A DNA stretch of 64,000 nucleotides from Synechococcales cyanobacterium GL140_1_metabat_312 (GTDB lineage: Bacteria; Cyanobacteriota; Cyanobacteriia; Leptolyngbyales; Leptolyngbyaceae): the NCBI GenBank assembly GCA_025351345.1, contig JANXWB010000017.1, forward strand, positions 26,287-90,286. The letters run 5' to 3'. The position numbers were made by a program, and so were the translations under genes. The notes beneath the pieces are model-generated. The model was not told the origin of the DNA. It made no database searches and worked only from the letters and a program-made list of their open reading frames with translations. How positions within the stretch are numbered: position 1 is the first letter of the stretch; each line of letters starts with the position of its first letter. This document shows positions 37,100 through 47,292 of this stretch, one piece after another.

Positions 37100-38503
37100 G
37101 TGGAACAGGCAGCAGAACTTAGTCCAGACCCGACAGTAGTGACAGTAGGATTCGCCGCAGAACTCGAAACCGCGATCGCTGCATCCAATTGGGGTGAGGT
37201 TTGTAAATTGGCCGAACGATCGTTCTTTGCTGATCAATCCGTTGATCAATCCGCCAATCAATCCGCCGATCAATTGGTTGATCAACCTAGCAGCCAAACT
37301 CCCGATCGTACCGATGCGATGCAGATGGAGACGCAGGTTTTAGATGGATTGCTGCAAGCCTTGGAATGGGGGGATTTTCAGGTGCGGTGGGACGTGTCTA
37401 AGCTCTTGCCAAAGTTGGGGAATACTGCGATCGCGCCGCTCCTAAATCGTTTAAATGACACACTAAATGACCCAACAGATTCAGACGAAGAGGTGCAATG
37501 GTTTATCGTCCGAACTCTCGGGGCTTGGGAAGACGATGGGGTGATGGTGGCGCTGTTGGAAGTGCTGCGGTCAGGAAATCCTGACGTGCAATCCATGGCG
37601 GCGACGGTGTTGGCTCAGTATGGCGATCGCAGTTTGACCGTATTAAAATCCATGCTACAGACTGAATTAGAGACCGCATCTTGGTCCTTGTGGGCTGTAC
37701 GTATTTTGGCAAATCTTCGCACCATGGACGCGGTTGAGATGTTATTGCAGTTGGCAGTACACCCAGATACAGAGGTCTGTTGCACCGCGATCGTAGCCTT
37801 GGGAAATTTTCAAGACAATCGCATTGCCACAGTCCTTATTCAAGCCCTCAAGTCACCGATCGCCCGTATTCGTGAAACCGCTGCTGAATCGATCGCATTT
37901 TGTCAGACCTTAAGTTGCGATCGGCGAATTGAAGTGTTAACGCCGCTGCTGTGGGATCTCAATGCTTCTGTTTGTATTCGATCGGCGACGAGTTTAGGGC
38001 GATTGGGACCCAATTCAACAGAATCGTTACTTCGAGCCTTGAAAAGTCACCCGCTGCCCGATGCTTTGGCGATTGAACTGGTCCGATCGCTGTTGCGGAT
38101 TGAAACGGGAGAGGCGTTAATTGGATTATTTAAAGCCTCGCAAACAATGAGTCTTGTGCAAACTGAATTGCTGCGGGCTTTGGGGCGTGTGCATAATTTA
38201 AAAGACTTGGCGGTGGCCTATTTGATTCAATTAATTCAACAAAATTTGGCATTAACCGATCGTAAATTGGCGGTCACTGCCCTCGGAAACTTAGCCCAAC
38301 CCGACGCAGTTGATGGTCTATTGGATCAATTTACAACGGCTGATTCATCGTTGCGATTTCATATTCTTCAAGCCCTTCAACACATCGATCGGACATGCCC
38401 GGAACCGATCGTGCGAGCCACCATTCAGCAAAAAATTCAGGACATTGGAATTTCGGCTAAATTAAAGTCAGGCTTACAATTTGCCCTAGATGAATGGCGC
38501 TGA
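37100..38503 (+). CDS. HEAT-repeat protein in the nitrate island
   Basis: 467-residue helical-repeat protein from GTG 37100, which has AAGGGAG just upstream. Repeats such as WDVSKLLPKLGNTAIAPLL and AATVLAQYGDRSLTVLKSML fill about 90-460, as in CpcE/NblB-like HEAT proteins. Before them is a short Gln/Asp/Ser repeat stretch (DQSV, DQSA, NQSA). It follows the Rieske gene by 23 bp and precedes ntcB. It occupies a position where nirB-type accessory genes occur in other nir clusters, but I cannot equate it with NirB. Confidence 0.8.
   Translation: MEQAAELSPDPTVVTVGFAAELETAIAASNWGEVCKLAERSFFADQSVDQSANQSADQLVDQPSSQTPDRTDAMQMETQVLDGLLQALEWGDFQVRWDVSKLLPKLGNTAIAPLLNRLNDTLNDPTDSDEEVQWFIVRTLGAWEDDGVMVALLEVLRSGNPDVQSMAATVLAQYGDRSLTVLKSMLQTELETASWSLWAVRILANLRTMDAVEMLLQLAVHPDTEVCCTAIVALGNFQDNRIATVLIQALKSPIARIRETAAESIAFCQTLSCDRRIEVLTPLLWDLNASVCIRSATSLGRLGPNSTESLLRALKSHPLPDALAIELVRSLLRIETGEALIGLFKASQTMSLVQTELLRALGRVHNLKDLAVAYLIQLIQQNLALTDRKLAVTALGNLAQPDAVDGLLDQFTTADSSLRFHILQALQHIDRTCPEPIVRATIQQKIQDIGISAKLKSGLQFALDEWR
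37232..37288 (+). repeat. 12-bp in-frame tandem repeat in the HEAT gene
   Basis: About 4.7 copies of a 12-bp unit like GATCAATCCGCC, giving successive 4-residue units DQSV, DQSA, NQSA, DQLV and DQP. Copy number change would keep the frame. Confidence 0.8.
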
Positions 38504-38559
38504 TTTAGCAATCATGTTTAAGCTGGCCGTAATTTTGAGAATAATTTAGGATATTTTTG

Positions 38560-39513
38560 ATGCGTCTCGAACAAATACGAGCCTTTATCACCGTCGCCGA
38601 AACTGGAAGTTTTCAACTATCTGCTAAACGCTGTAATGTAACCCAATCCACCATCAGCCGCCAAGTCCAAACTCTAGAAGCCACCCTAGGCGTGTCCCTA
38701 TTTCATCGAACTAGTCACGTCAAACTCACGGTCGCTGGGGAATGCTTTATGCCTCGGGCGCGCAAAATCTTACAGGAATGGACAATGGCCACCACCGACC
38801 TCCAAAACCTAATGGAGGGTAAACAGCTCGAACTCTGTATTGCGGCCATTCACTCGGTCTGTGCTTATCAGCTTCCTCCAGTCTTGCAGCGCTTTTGTAC
38901 CGAATATCCTCACGTCCAACTCCGTGTTACCTCTCTCGGTAGCGATCGGGCCTTAAAAGTCCTAAAAGATGGATTAGTGGATGTAGCGATTGTCATGAAT
39001 AACCGCTTCCTGACTGCCAGTCCTGAAATGATTGTAGATAAGCTCTATACCGAACCCGTCCAAGTACTCATGTCTGCGAATCACCCCCTCGCTCAAAATG
39101 ACGCGGTGCCTTGGGATCGGCTTGTTCACTATCCGCAAGTTGTGTTTAAAGATGGCTATGGAATGCAGCGTTTAGTTCAAGACCAATTTCAAAAACAAGG
39201 CGTGACGCTGAATGCAGTCTTAGAACTCAATACTCTTGATGCCTTTCGCGGCGTTGTCCGTCAGGGTGAACTCATGGCGCTGCTGCCTCAAGGTGCTGTT
39301 GCTGATCTCCATTTAGATCCAACACTGGTCATGCGACCTACTACTGACCCTGTAATTACCCGTGATGTTGTGCTTGTGACCACCAGCGATCGGCTCCACA
39401 TCCCGCCCATTCGCCGTTTTCGAGAACTCGTTCAAACCCACATCCAAAGGCAACTTCAAGCCGATCGTCAACGTCAAAACCCGCGTTCTCAGGACAAACT
39501 TGTATTAAACTAA
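38560..39513 (+). CDS. ntcB: LysR regulator, NtcB-like
   Basis: LysR-type activator of 317 residues from ATG 38560; a TTG one codon earlier is also in frame. The N-terminal HTH (MRLEQIRAFITVAETGSFQL, then AKRCNVTQSTISRQVQTLEA) is followed by a periplasmic-binding-like effector domain. NtcB activates nitrate-assimilation genes in response to nitrite in cyanobacteria. The assignment rests on the LysR fold plus position beside nirA-nrtP and before a CnaT-like gene, as in other cyanobacteria. Confidence 0.87.
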   Translation: MRLEQIRAFITVAETGSFQLSAKRCNVTQSTISRQVQTLEATLGVSLFHRTSHVKLTVAGECFMPRARKILQEWTMATTDLQNLMEGKQLELCIAAIHSVCAYQLPPVLQRFCTEYPHVQLRVTSLGSDRALKVLKDGLVDVAIVMNNRFLTASPEMIVDKLYTEPVQVLMSANHPLAQNDAVPWDRLVHYPQVVFKDGYGMQRLVQDQFQKQGVTLNAVLELNTLDAFRGVVRQGELMALLPQGAVADLHLDPTLVMRPTTDPVITRDVVLVTTSDRLHIPPIRRFRELVQTHIQRQLQADRQRQNPRSQDKLVLN

Positions 39514-39603
39514 AGACTCTTTAAAATTTAGCTAAATTTATTTTAGCCCTTTATTTTTTAGCCCCTTTTTCTCGTACCGGGACACCGATCGGAACGCAAC
39601 GCC

Positions 39604-40659
39604 ATGAGTCATGAATTCCGAGCCTTACTGCGTAAAGTAGGCAGTGGTCCACACACTAGTCAAAATTTGACCCGATCGGAAGCAAACAGTGCCATGCGCA
39701 TGATGTTGCATCAAGACGCGACCCCTGCCCAAATCGGTGCATTTTTAATTTCCCACCGAATCAAGCGACCCACGGGCGAAGAACTCGCGGGGATGGCAGA
39801 TGCCTATGATGCGCTTGGGCCACAGCTGCCCCCCATTTCCCGAAATCCCTGGGTTTTTTGTTATCCCTACGATGGCCGATCGCGCACGGCTCCCCTTGGT
39901 CCCTTGACCGCATTGGTATTATCTGCCGCAGGCATTGCCGTGATTCAGCATGGGGGCGATCGGGTTCCAACCAAAGAAGGCTTGCCCTTAATTGAGCTTT
40001 GGCAAAGTTTAGGAGTAGATTGGTCGGGGTTGAGTTTGATGCAAGTGCATGAAATCTTAGAAACTGTGGGCCTAGGATTTGTCTATTTGCCCGATCATTT
40101 TCCCTTAGCCCAAGCCCTAATGCCCTACCGAGACCAAATCGGTAAACGTCCGCCCTTGTCAACTCTCGAACTGATGTGGTCGCCTTATTCAGGACTACAA
40201 ACGATCGTCTGTGGCTACGTCCATCCACCGACGGAAGGGATGTTTAGAGCAGCCTTTGCCTTGCGGGGAACCCGATCATTTTTGACCGTAAAAGGTCTGG
40301 AAGGCAGTTGTGATTTGGCCTGCGATCGGACGGCGATTATTGGAACTTCGGAAAATGGCGAATTTGAACGGCTAAGTTTAGCGCCCCGTGATTATGGCTT
40401 TGCCGATCGCGATGTGCCGTTAATGGAGACCAATGACTGGGCGGCAGCGGCATTGTTAGCGCTTCAGGGGAAGCCATCAGCATTGTTGGAGCCGTTGGTT
40501 TGGAATACTGGTTTCTATCTATGGCGATCGCAATTTAGTTCAAGCAGTTCAAGCAATTCAACGCTAGAAGATTCATTTGTTACGGCCCGATCGATATTAG
40601 AAAATGGTACGGCATGGGAAAAACTAGAGGCATTGCGCAACGGGATCAAACGAGATTAA
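39604..40659 (+). CDS. cnaT: CnaT-like anthranilate phosphoribosyltransferase homolog
   Basis: 351-residue protein of the TrpD-like glycosyltransferase fold: an N-terminal helical domain (LTRSEANSAMRMMLHQDATPAQIGAFLISHRIKRPTGEE) and the phosphoribosyl domain with YDGRSRTAPLGPLTALVLSAAG and HGGDRVPTKEG. Known work in Anabaena describes CnaT, a homolog of this family next to ntcB, as required for nir operon expression. The gene order ntcB-cnaT here supports the same identity. Its biochemical activity is not established. Confidence 0.8.
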   Translation: MSHEFRALLRKVGSGPHTSQNLTRSEANSAMRMMLHQDATPAQIGAFLISHRIKRPTGEELAGMADAYDALGPQLPPISRNPWVFCYPYDGRSRTAPLGPLTALVLSAAGIAVIQHGGDRVPTKEGLPLIELWQSLGVDWSGLSLMQVHEILETVGLGFVYLPDHFPLAQALMPYRDQIGKRPPLSTLELMWSPYSGLQTIVCGYVHPPTEGMFRAAFALRGTRSFLTVKGLEGSCDLACDRTAIIGTSENGEFERLSLAPRDYGFADRDVPLMETNDWAAAALLALQGKPSALLEPLVWNTGFYLWRSQFSSSSSSNSTLEDSFVTARSILENGTAWEKLEALRNGIKRD

Positions 40660-40692
40660 TCGACTTGATTAAACTACCCTAACAAATCGGCT

Positions 40693-41601
40693 ATGAGTAC
40701 GAAACCGTTCGATCAATTCAATAAACGCCTTTTCCAAGAACTGCTTTCCCCATTGGGTTGGGTCATTCCCAATTTGTCAGTGCTGGGCGAGGAACGTATG
40801 ATTGACGTCTTTTTTGCGCCCCATCCTGGAGCGGTATTGAATGCGGACGAATTGGGGATATTGGCTCAAATGGTCGATCGTCCAGCTCTTTTAGAACCCT
40901 TTCGCAGTGCTGTAACTAATGCTGATATTGAAACCTGTCTCGTCAAACTGTTTAGTCTGACAGCTGAACTCAAACGAGAATACCCGACAGTAACGATCGA
41001 AGCCCCCGCTCATCTTTGGATTTTGGCCGCAGAGGTTTCCGATCGTTTACTCCAAGAGTTCACTATCGGACTGGATCCAGAGTTCGGTGAGGGATTTTAC
41101 CAAACTAAAAAGGGGTTTAGAACGACGATCGTGGCGATTAACGAGTTGCCCTCCACTCCAGAGACCCTATGGCTCCGGTTAATGGGCAAAGGTACTCTGC
41201 AAGAATCCGCCATTGAAGAACTGATTCTTCTGAGGGACACGGATTTAAAACGGGCCAACGCCCTGAACCTACTCGTATCTTGGCGTATTAGTATAGAACT
41301 AACTAATCAACTTGAAAGCGAGGAGAAGCGAACTTTAATGGCACTTTCACAAGCTTATCTAGAATGGGAAAAGCAAACTCGTCGTCAGGGTTTAGAACTG
41401 GGAATTGTCCGAGGATTAGAGCAGGGATTAGAGCGGGAGCGCCGATCGACCATTATCAATTTGATGCGGTTGCGGTATGGCGTAATAGATTCGGCCCTTG
41501 AAAAGGTGATACCACGACTGATGGTAATGAGTAATGAAGACTATACGCGGGTGTTACTGAGCTTGTCTAAGTCTGAGCTGATTGAACAATTGGAAAATTA
41601 A
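40693..41601 (+). CDS. Uncharacterised cyanobacterial protein (Rpn/PD-(D/E)XK-like family)
   Basis: 302-residue protein that resembles the large cyanobacterial family often annotated as Rpn-like or DUF4351 proteins: an N-terminal domain (FDQFNKRLFQELLSPLGWV) and a charged C-terminal coiled region (RRQGLELGIVRGLEQGLERE). I do not see a complete PD-(D/E)XK catalytic set, so nuclease activity is not claimed. It follows cnaT by about 33 bp and is convergent with the giant tamB gene. Confidence 0.6.
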   Translation: MSTKPFDQFNKRLFQELLSPLGWVIPNLSVLGEERMIDVFFAPHPGAVLNADELGILAQMVDRPALLEPFRSAVTNADIETCLVKLFSLTAELKREYPTVTIEAPAHLWILAAEVSDRLLQEFTIGLDPEFGEGFYQTKKGFRTTIVAINELPSTPETLWLRLMGKGTLQESAIEELILLRDTDLKRANALNLLVSWRISIELTNQLESEEKRTLMALSQAYLEWEKQTRRQGLELGIVRGLEQGLERERRSTIINLMRLRYGVIDSALEKVIPRLMVMSNEDYTRVLLSLSKSELIEQLEN

Positions 41602-41612
41602 CGATCGGGACT

Positions 41613-44600
41613 CTAGAAACGAGTTTCAAATTCAAAAACAGCCCGATTGTCACCCGCAAAATCAGTAGAACCTCGGAAGATGAGCTGTTCATTGATTCGA
41701 TAACGAAGACCGAATTGAGTCGCTTGGTTGGCGGTAAGGACGCGCAAAGCCGTCGCCGATACAATTGGCACTCCATCGGCAGTGCGGATGATATCTACAC
41801 CTGCTTCTGCCGCAAGACCTAACGTCGAGGTTCTATTGGTGCTATTACCAATCAGCGTTGGGAATAGGCGAAATTCACTCAGACCGATCGCATTGCCAAT
41901 TACCCCTTGAACATTGGTCAACAGCGCAGACCCAGCAAAGTTGGCAATTCCCAGCGTCGCATCATTTCCTCGGCCTAAGGTATTCACAAACCCACCGCCT
42001 AAGAGCGACACAATTTCCGTACGCGATCGGCTGGGGCTGCTCTTGAGTTCGAGATTTTGGGTTAACAAACTCGCTGGACCTTGGACGCTGGCCTGAATCC
42101 GTACAGTTTGGACTCCGCCGATATTCCCTGCAAGGTTGAGAGACTCGTTAATTTCAGAACTGATGTTGTTGGTGGGGATGCGAGTGCGGGTAACTTCGGG
42201 GACAGAGGTGGTGAGGCGCACATTGAGCTTAGGGTCAAGTCCTAGTTCGGGGCGGAACTCGGCAAAATTACGATAGCCTCGCGCCAAGACAAATTGAGTT
42301 GTAAAGAGATTGACTTGTCCCGATTCCAGGTCAATTCGTCCGCTGGGCTGAAGCTTATCGAGCGGTCCCGTCACATCCAAATCCCCCTTTGCTACGAAAT
42401 TCAGTAAGGGTGCCCGAACTACACGAATATTGTCGCCCAGTCTGAGTTTAAGATTTTGGAGTTCAAAGGCTGCGCCATTGCCCTTACTACCGGGAGTGAC
42501 ATTCTCAGGAACCGGATCGGAGAGCAGAACACGGCCATCGGTGAGAGTGATATTCCCGCCAATTTTAGGATCGAAGGCATTGCCACCAATTACCATGCGA
42601 CCATTTACACCGCCTTCATAGAGACCTTTGAGATTGATGGCGAGGCGCTGAAGATCGACAATTAGGGGCTGATTTTTTTTCGGACCTGCAGCGGCAACCG
42701 GGGGAACGGTGGTTAGGGGAACGATCGGATTGCCAGCTGCATCTTTCTGAATAGCGGGTTCCTCAGGTAGCTCCGGCGGGGTAAAGCCAAAGACTGGAAT
42801 CGACCCATTGGCCACCACTTGTCCGCGACTGAATTCACCTTGAAGATTTTCTACATGAACCCCCGAAAAGTCGGCAATGATCCGCCCTCGGACATTGGTA
42901 AGCGATTCAGGTAAAGCTTGGGCTTTTATTTTTGCACCATCTAGTATGAGTTCCCCTTGGACTTTGAGCGGCTGATCAGGGGCGCTGCTGATATCGAAAC
43001 TGAGCTGACCTTTGCCCCCTTCCCACGCGATCGGTTGACCCAGCAGATTTAGCAACGACAATCCATCGTCTTTAACGCGTCCGGTGATTTTTAAGGATCG
43101 ATCGGCGCTGGCGATTTTGCCCGTGGGGAGGTCGAGATCGTAGGGCAATTCACCGACAATTCTGATGGGTTCGCTGGAATTGGCGACGATCGTATTTTGG
43201 AATTTGAGTCGTCCATCTTCGTAGTTAAAGGCTCCGACAGCCGACTGGAGCGGTTGATCATTCAGCGTGCCATTGGTTAAATTGACTGCGCCGATGAAGT
43301 TGGGTTTGTTGGGAGGACCAGACAGCGAGACTGTACCATTCAGGTTGCCTGCCAATGCAATCGGTTGACCTCCGATACTAAGAGGATAGGGGAAGAAACT
43401 TTGAATGGATTCGATCGGAAGATTTTCGACCTTGAGCTGACCCGATTGCTGCTCAACTTGGCCAATTTTCACGGAAGACAAACGGATTGTTGTGGCGCCT
43501 GATTTGAGTAAGAAAGGCCGAATGCTAAGCACTCCATTTTCAAGTCCCCCTTCAAGCACCGCATTTTCAGCCTTGAGCAGTCGATTTGGATTGGTTTCGA
43601 GGGTATTTTCGGATGTGGTATTTAAATAGGATGCATAGGGTCGCCATTCCAGAGTTTTGGCCGCCAGTTTGAAACTAGCCGTGAGCTGATCGGGACGAGA
43701 CAAGGATCCAGCGACTTTGATCGTGCCATTAAATCGTCCCCGAATATCGAGCGATGTCGGGATCAAGGTGTTCGATCGGGTTTCGGCAGTTTGGGCGATG
43801 ATTTGATTAATTTCGGCAAAGCGCTTGAGTTGTTGAATCACGGAAGCATTTGCATTGCCGATCCCACTTGGCTGAACATCAGCAGCAGAATCATAGAGCG
43901 GCAGGGCTGTACCCCGCTGCAAATCGCTAATTTGGAAAAGCTGAGCCGCCCGCAAAATATCTTGAAGTTGACCGTCTACCACATCGAGTTGGGCCTCAAT
44001 CTTCGGGTCGCCTTGGAGGAAGTTGTTAACCGTTCCGCGCAGTGCAACCGTGGCCACTTCTCCTGTCCGTCTGCCCCGATCGTCCACCAAGGGCAAGCGC
44101 AACGTACTTTGCTGGAGATTGAGCTGCGTGGTGGACACAAAGAAGGCTGCGTTGAAATCTTCCGCTTGACCTAAACCGACTTTGGGCTGGGTGACTCTGA
44201 CAGTTCCGTTTTGACCTGTTTTTAAATTCCCTGCACCGAGGTTGGCTTGGATTTGTAGTGCCGTAAATCCGATCGCTTGGGGGGCATTGACTTCGATCGT
44301 CGCTCCTGAAATTGCACCGCTGGCGAGGTTGACGTTTTGAATGTTGGCTCGAATACTTTGGGCGTTGAATTTACTATTGAGTTCGGGCTGGAGCATCACT
44401 ACATCGGCGCTGGCCAAGGATTGTGCACTGACATTATTGAGGTTTGCCGTGAGGCTGGCGGCGCGGAAGTTCCCCAGACGGAGACGATCGATTTGAATAT
44501 TGCCTGCTTGAAGTCGTTGAGATTTTAAATTCAGCGAGAGGTTTCCATTGAGTTGCCCGCCCAACGTTGGCGAACCAATTTCATCGGCGGCTCCGGTTTG

Positions 44601-47021
44601 CGAGAGAAGTTGGGTAAGGGGTTTTTCTAGGCCAAATCCATTCAATTCACCCAAGTCAAGCCGACGCATCGCCACATTAAATCCATTGCCCGATCGCACC
44701 GCATCAATGGTTCCTTCGCCCCGTTGAAGATTCACGGAAATCGGTTGAAACTCACGATCGAGTTTGGCTGCAATCCGATCGCGACGACCAACGAGATTCA
44801 CGTCTACACCTTGATTGCTGGCGAAGAAAATAGTGCCGCGCAAGGGATCAAATTTCACATCATTGACTTGCAACGCATTCAAGGCGATATTGCCTCGCAC
44901 CGTTGGGCTAGTCGGCGTTCCAGTAATTTTTCCATCGAAGTCAGTGGTGCCAGAGAGTCGAACATCTTGGGGCAATTGTGTGGGCAGTGAGGCCAGCGAG
45001 ATTCCTTGCGTTTTGACGTTCAGATCAAGGCCCGTGACTTCAGGTTTTTCACCTAAACTTGCGAAAATGCTGCCATTCACCAATAGTCCGGGCGCGGTGG
45101 CTTCTTTGATGTTGAGCTGTTTTCCAGTCCATTCAATTTGGGCCACGATCGGATCGTTAATAATCGCAACGCCCTCGGACAGTTGAGTCGTCCCCGTCAC
45201 CCGAACGGTTTCAGGACTGAGGGTTGCGATCGTCCCCGTCACATCTAGATCGCTGCTGAAATTACCTCGCAGTTCCGGTGAAAATGGTTTTAGGGGAATT
45301 CCATCGGTTTTAACATTGAGGGCCAGCGCGCCATTAACCACCGTGCCCCTAATCCGCGCTATGCCGCCTTCAACTTGGGCGATCGTATTCTGAAGTGTGA
45401 TGGTTTCACCGACGATCGCAATTTCCCCGCTAGCCGGATATTTAGCGCCCGGTGCATTCCAAGCGACCAGCGTTTTGGGATTGGTGGGAGAACCGGAAAT
45501 CGTGATATTCGCGCCTAAGGTTCCGAGAGTTACCGGAAATGCCGTGCCGCCGTTGTAGAGTTTTGCAATTTTGTCGCCGTTGAAGCCAGTCGCTTGCAAT
45601 TGCAAATCAATGGATTCAGGTTTAGCTAGGCCAATGGTTCCAGTACCTGTAACGTTGCCGCCGAGTTCAGGTAGTACCGCAAGATCCGTGATCCCAAGTT
45701 TCTTCGAGGTTGAGTCTAATGTAAATCGTGTTTGGACACTAGTTAGACGAATATCGGGTTGGGGTTTGTCGGATTTTGGCGCAGCGATCGTAATCACGTT
45801 TGTACTTTTGACTTGACCACTGACGCGTGGGGTTTCGAGTGGACCTTTGATATTGACTTCGGTAATGATTGCGCCTGCGATCGCCACTGGTGCTTTGATG
45901 TCGAAGGTTTTTAGCAGCTTTGGAATTTCAACGGATCCCGTTTTGCTGGTTAAATCGAGTCCTTTCTCAAAATCAATTTTGCCTGTAGTTTTGACCGTGA
46001 TTGCTTTACCAACAACAGCTTTAGATTTCTCTAGAACAATTTGTCTGCCTTCAAATCGCAAATCACCGTCAACTTTACTCAGACCATAAGCAACGCCGGG
46101 AGCCTTCGCAGAAATGTCTCGGAAGGTGGCGGTTCCTTTAAGAGAGGGATATTTTTCGTCGGCGCGGATTTGAAGAGTTAGGTTGCTGTTGAGTTCCCCA
46201 GATTCGACCGTTACGGGCAGACGGGCCAGACGATCGAATTCGCTGAGCAACATTTTTTGGGTGCGAATTTCGCCATTGATGTCGAGGCGCAGGGTGGCGG
46301 GTTTGCCTGCGATCGGTTTGTCCGTCAGCTTGTCGGTTGTTGATTTTGGATTATCTTTGGTGGTGTTACTCCGATTCCAAACTTCAGCATTAACCTTAAA
46401 GGTGCCTTGGACCGCGCTTTCGCCTTCGGAATTTATTTTGAGCTGTTTTCCCCGATCGAAGATCCCAATTCTGGTGTCGATCTTTTGATATTTCACACTA
46501 CGGCGAGGTTGCTTTTCTTTCGCGATCGGCAGCAGTTCCATCGTCGCATTAGAAAGCTTCACCTCAGCCACTTCCACATCCCCAGCATTCGGATCATCCT
46601 CTTTTTGAGGTGTTATCTCCGTCCCGATCCAAACTCCCGGCTTGTCTTCTTCAATAAAAGCGACGGGATTAACCAAATTAATGTTAATTTTCAGCTTCTT
46701 TTTCTGTAGCGACTCCCAGAGATTAAAGCCCACATCGATCGCTTCAACTTCCATATGGTCGCTATCTTTCGCGGTCGCCGGAATCTCAGACTTGCCAAGG
46801 CGCAGACTGCTTAAGTTAAATCCCTCTACTTTGCCCAACTTAACGGGGCGATTGAGTTGTTCTTGTAATGCTGTTTCGACGATCGGTACGATGTCTTCAT
46901 AAATGAACTTTCTGGCCCACAACACACCACCAATGCCTGCAATGGTTAAAACTCCGAGAGGCAAGGCAGCCCTTTTCCAAAACGTATTGTTGCGCCGCGT
47001 GGGAGTGGGTTCCGGGTTCAT
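41613..47021 (-). CDS. tamB: TamB-like translocation/assembly protein (DUF490)
   Basis: 1802-residue protein. An N-terminal membrane anchor (about 18-38: AALPLGVLTIAGIGGVLWA) is followed by a very long periplasmic beta-helical region of repeated amphipathic strands and a C-terminal DUF490/TamB domain ending RGSTDFAGDNRAVFEFETRF. It likely bridges the plasma and outer membranes and handles lipid transport, as AsmA/TamB proteins do. No TamA/Omp85 gene adjoins it. The gene spans 5.4 kb without any frameshift. Confidence 0.9.
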   Translation of the reverse strand: MNPEPTPTRRNNTFWKRAALPLGVLTIAGIGGVLWARKFIYEDIVPIVETALQEQLNRPVKLGKVEGFNLSSLRLGKSEIPATAKDSDHMEVEAIDVGFNLWESLQKKKLKININLVNPVAFIEEDKPGVWIGTEITPQKEDDPNAGDVEVAEVKLSNATMELLPIAKEKQPRRSVKYQKIDTRIGIFDRGKQLKINSEGESAVQGTFKVNAEVWNRSNTTKDNPKSTTDKLTDKPIAGKPATLRLDINGEIRTQKMLLSEFDRLARLPVTVESGELNSNLTLQIRADEKYPSLKGTATFRDISAKAPGVAYGLSKVDGDLRFEGRQIVLEKSKAVVGKAITVKTTGKIDFEKGLDLTSKTGSVEIPKLLKTFDIKAPVAIAGAIITEVNIKGPLETPRVSGQVKSTNVITIAAPKSDKPQPDIRLTSVQTRFTLDSTSKKLGITDLAVLPELGGNVTGTGTIGLAKPESIDLQLQATGFNGDKIAKLYNGGTAFPVTLGTLGANITISGSPTNPKTLVAWNAPGAKYPASGEIAIVGETITLQNTIAQVEGGIARIRGTVVNGALALNVKTDGIPLKPFSPELRGNFSSDLDVTGTIATLSPETVRVTGTTQLSEGVAIINDPIVAQIEWTGKQLNIKEATAPGLLVNGSIFASLGEKPEVTGLDLNVKTQGISLASLPTQLPQDVRLSGTTDFDGKITGTPTSPTVRGNIALNALQVNDVKFDPLRGTIFFASNQGVDVNLVGRRDRIAAKLDREFQPISVNLQRGEGTIDAVRSGNGFNVAMRRLDLGELNGFGLEKPLTQLLSQTGAADEIGSPTLGGQLNGNLSLNLKSQRLQAGNIQIDRLRLGNFRAASLTANLNNVSAQSLASADVVMLQPELNSKFNAQSIRANIQNVNLASGAISGATIEVNAPQAIGFTALQIQANLGAGNLKTGQNGTVRVTQPKVGLGQAEDFNAAFFVSTTQLNLQQSTLRLPLVDDRGRRTGEVATVALRGTVNNFLQGDPKIEAQLDVVDGQLQDILRAAQLFQISDLQRGTALPLYDSAADVQPSGIGNANASVIQQLKRFAEINQIIAQTAETRSNTLIPTSLDIRGRFNGTIKVAGSLSRPDQLTASFKLAAKTLEWRPYASYLNTTSENTLETNPNRLLKAENAVLEGGLENGVLSIRPFLLKSGATTIRLSSVKIGQVEQQSGQLKVENLPIESIQSFFPYPLSIGGQPIALAGNLNGTVSLSGPPNKPNFIGAVNLTNGTLNDQPLQSAVGAFNYEDGRLKFQNTIVANSSEPIRIVGELPYDLDLPTGKIASADRSLKITGRVKDDGLSLLNLLGQPIAWEGGKGQLSFDISSAPDQPLKVQGELILDGAKIKAQALPESLTNVRGRIIADFSGVHVENLQGEFSRGQVVANGSIPVFGFTPPELPEEPAIQKDAAGNPIVPLTTVPPVAAAGPKKNQPLIVDLQRLAINLKGLYEGGVNGRMVIGGNAFDPKIGGNITLTDGRVLLSDPVPENVTPGSKGNGAAFELQNLKLRLGDNIRVVRAPLLNFVAKGDLDVTGPLDKLQPSGRIDLESGQVNLFTTQFVLARGYRNFAEFRPELGLDPKLNVRLTTSVPEVTRTRIPTNNISSEINESLNLAGNIGGVQTVRIQASVQGPASLLTQNLELKSSPSRSRTEIVSLLGGGFVNTLGRGNDATLGIANFAGSALLTNVQGVIGNAIGLSEFRLFPTLIGNSTNRTSTLGLAAEAGVDIIRTADGVPIVSATALRVLTANQATQFGLRYRINEQLIFRGSTDFAGDNRAVFEFETRF

Positions 47022-47292
47022 AAGGTGCCGATACGGAGTAGGGGAGGTCTTAGGTCTGGGTACGCGAGCCGCAAGTTATCTTACGTAAGAATCAACGAAT
47101 TAGAGCAGTAGATTCTAGTTCGTTCTAATTCTGACCACTAAGGTTTCCCCAAGAGCCTCTTAAATAGTTACCATACCAACTGTTATCCGACTAGTCCCTT
47201 AAAGGAATCCAGATATTTTAAGGAGTTTTGCATCCTATAATCGCAAGACTGTAATTGTAAGCGCGGGTTCCCCCGATCGTGACTTTGAAGCT

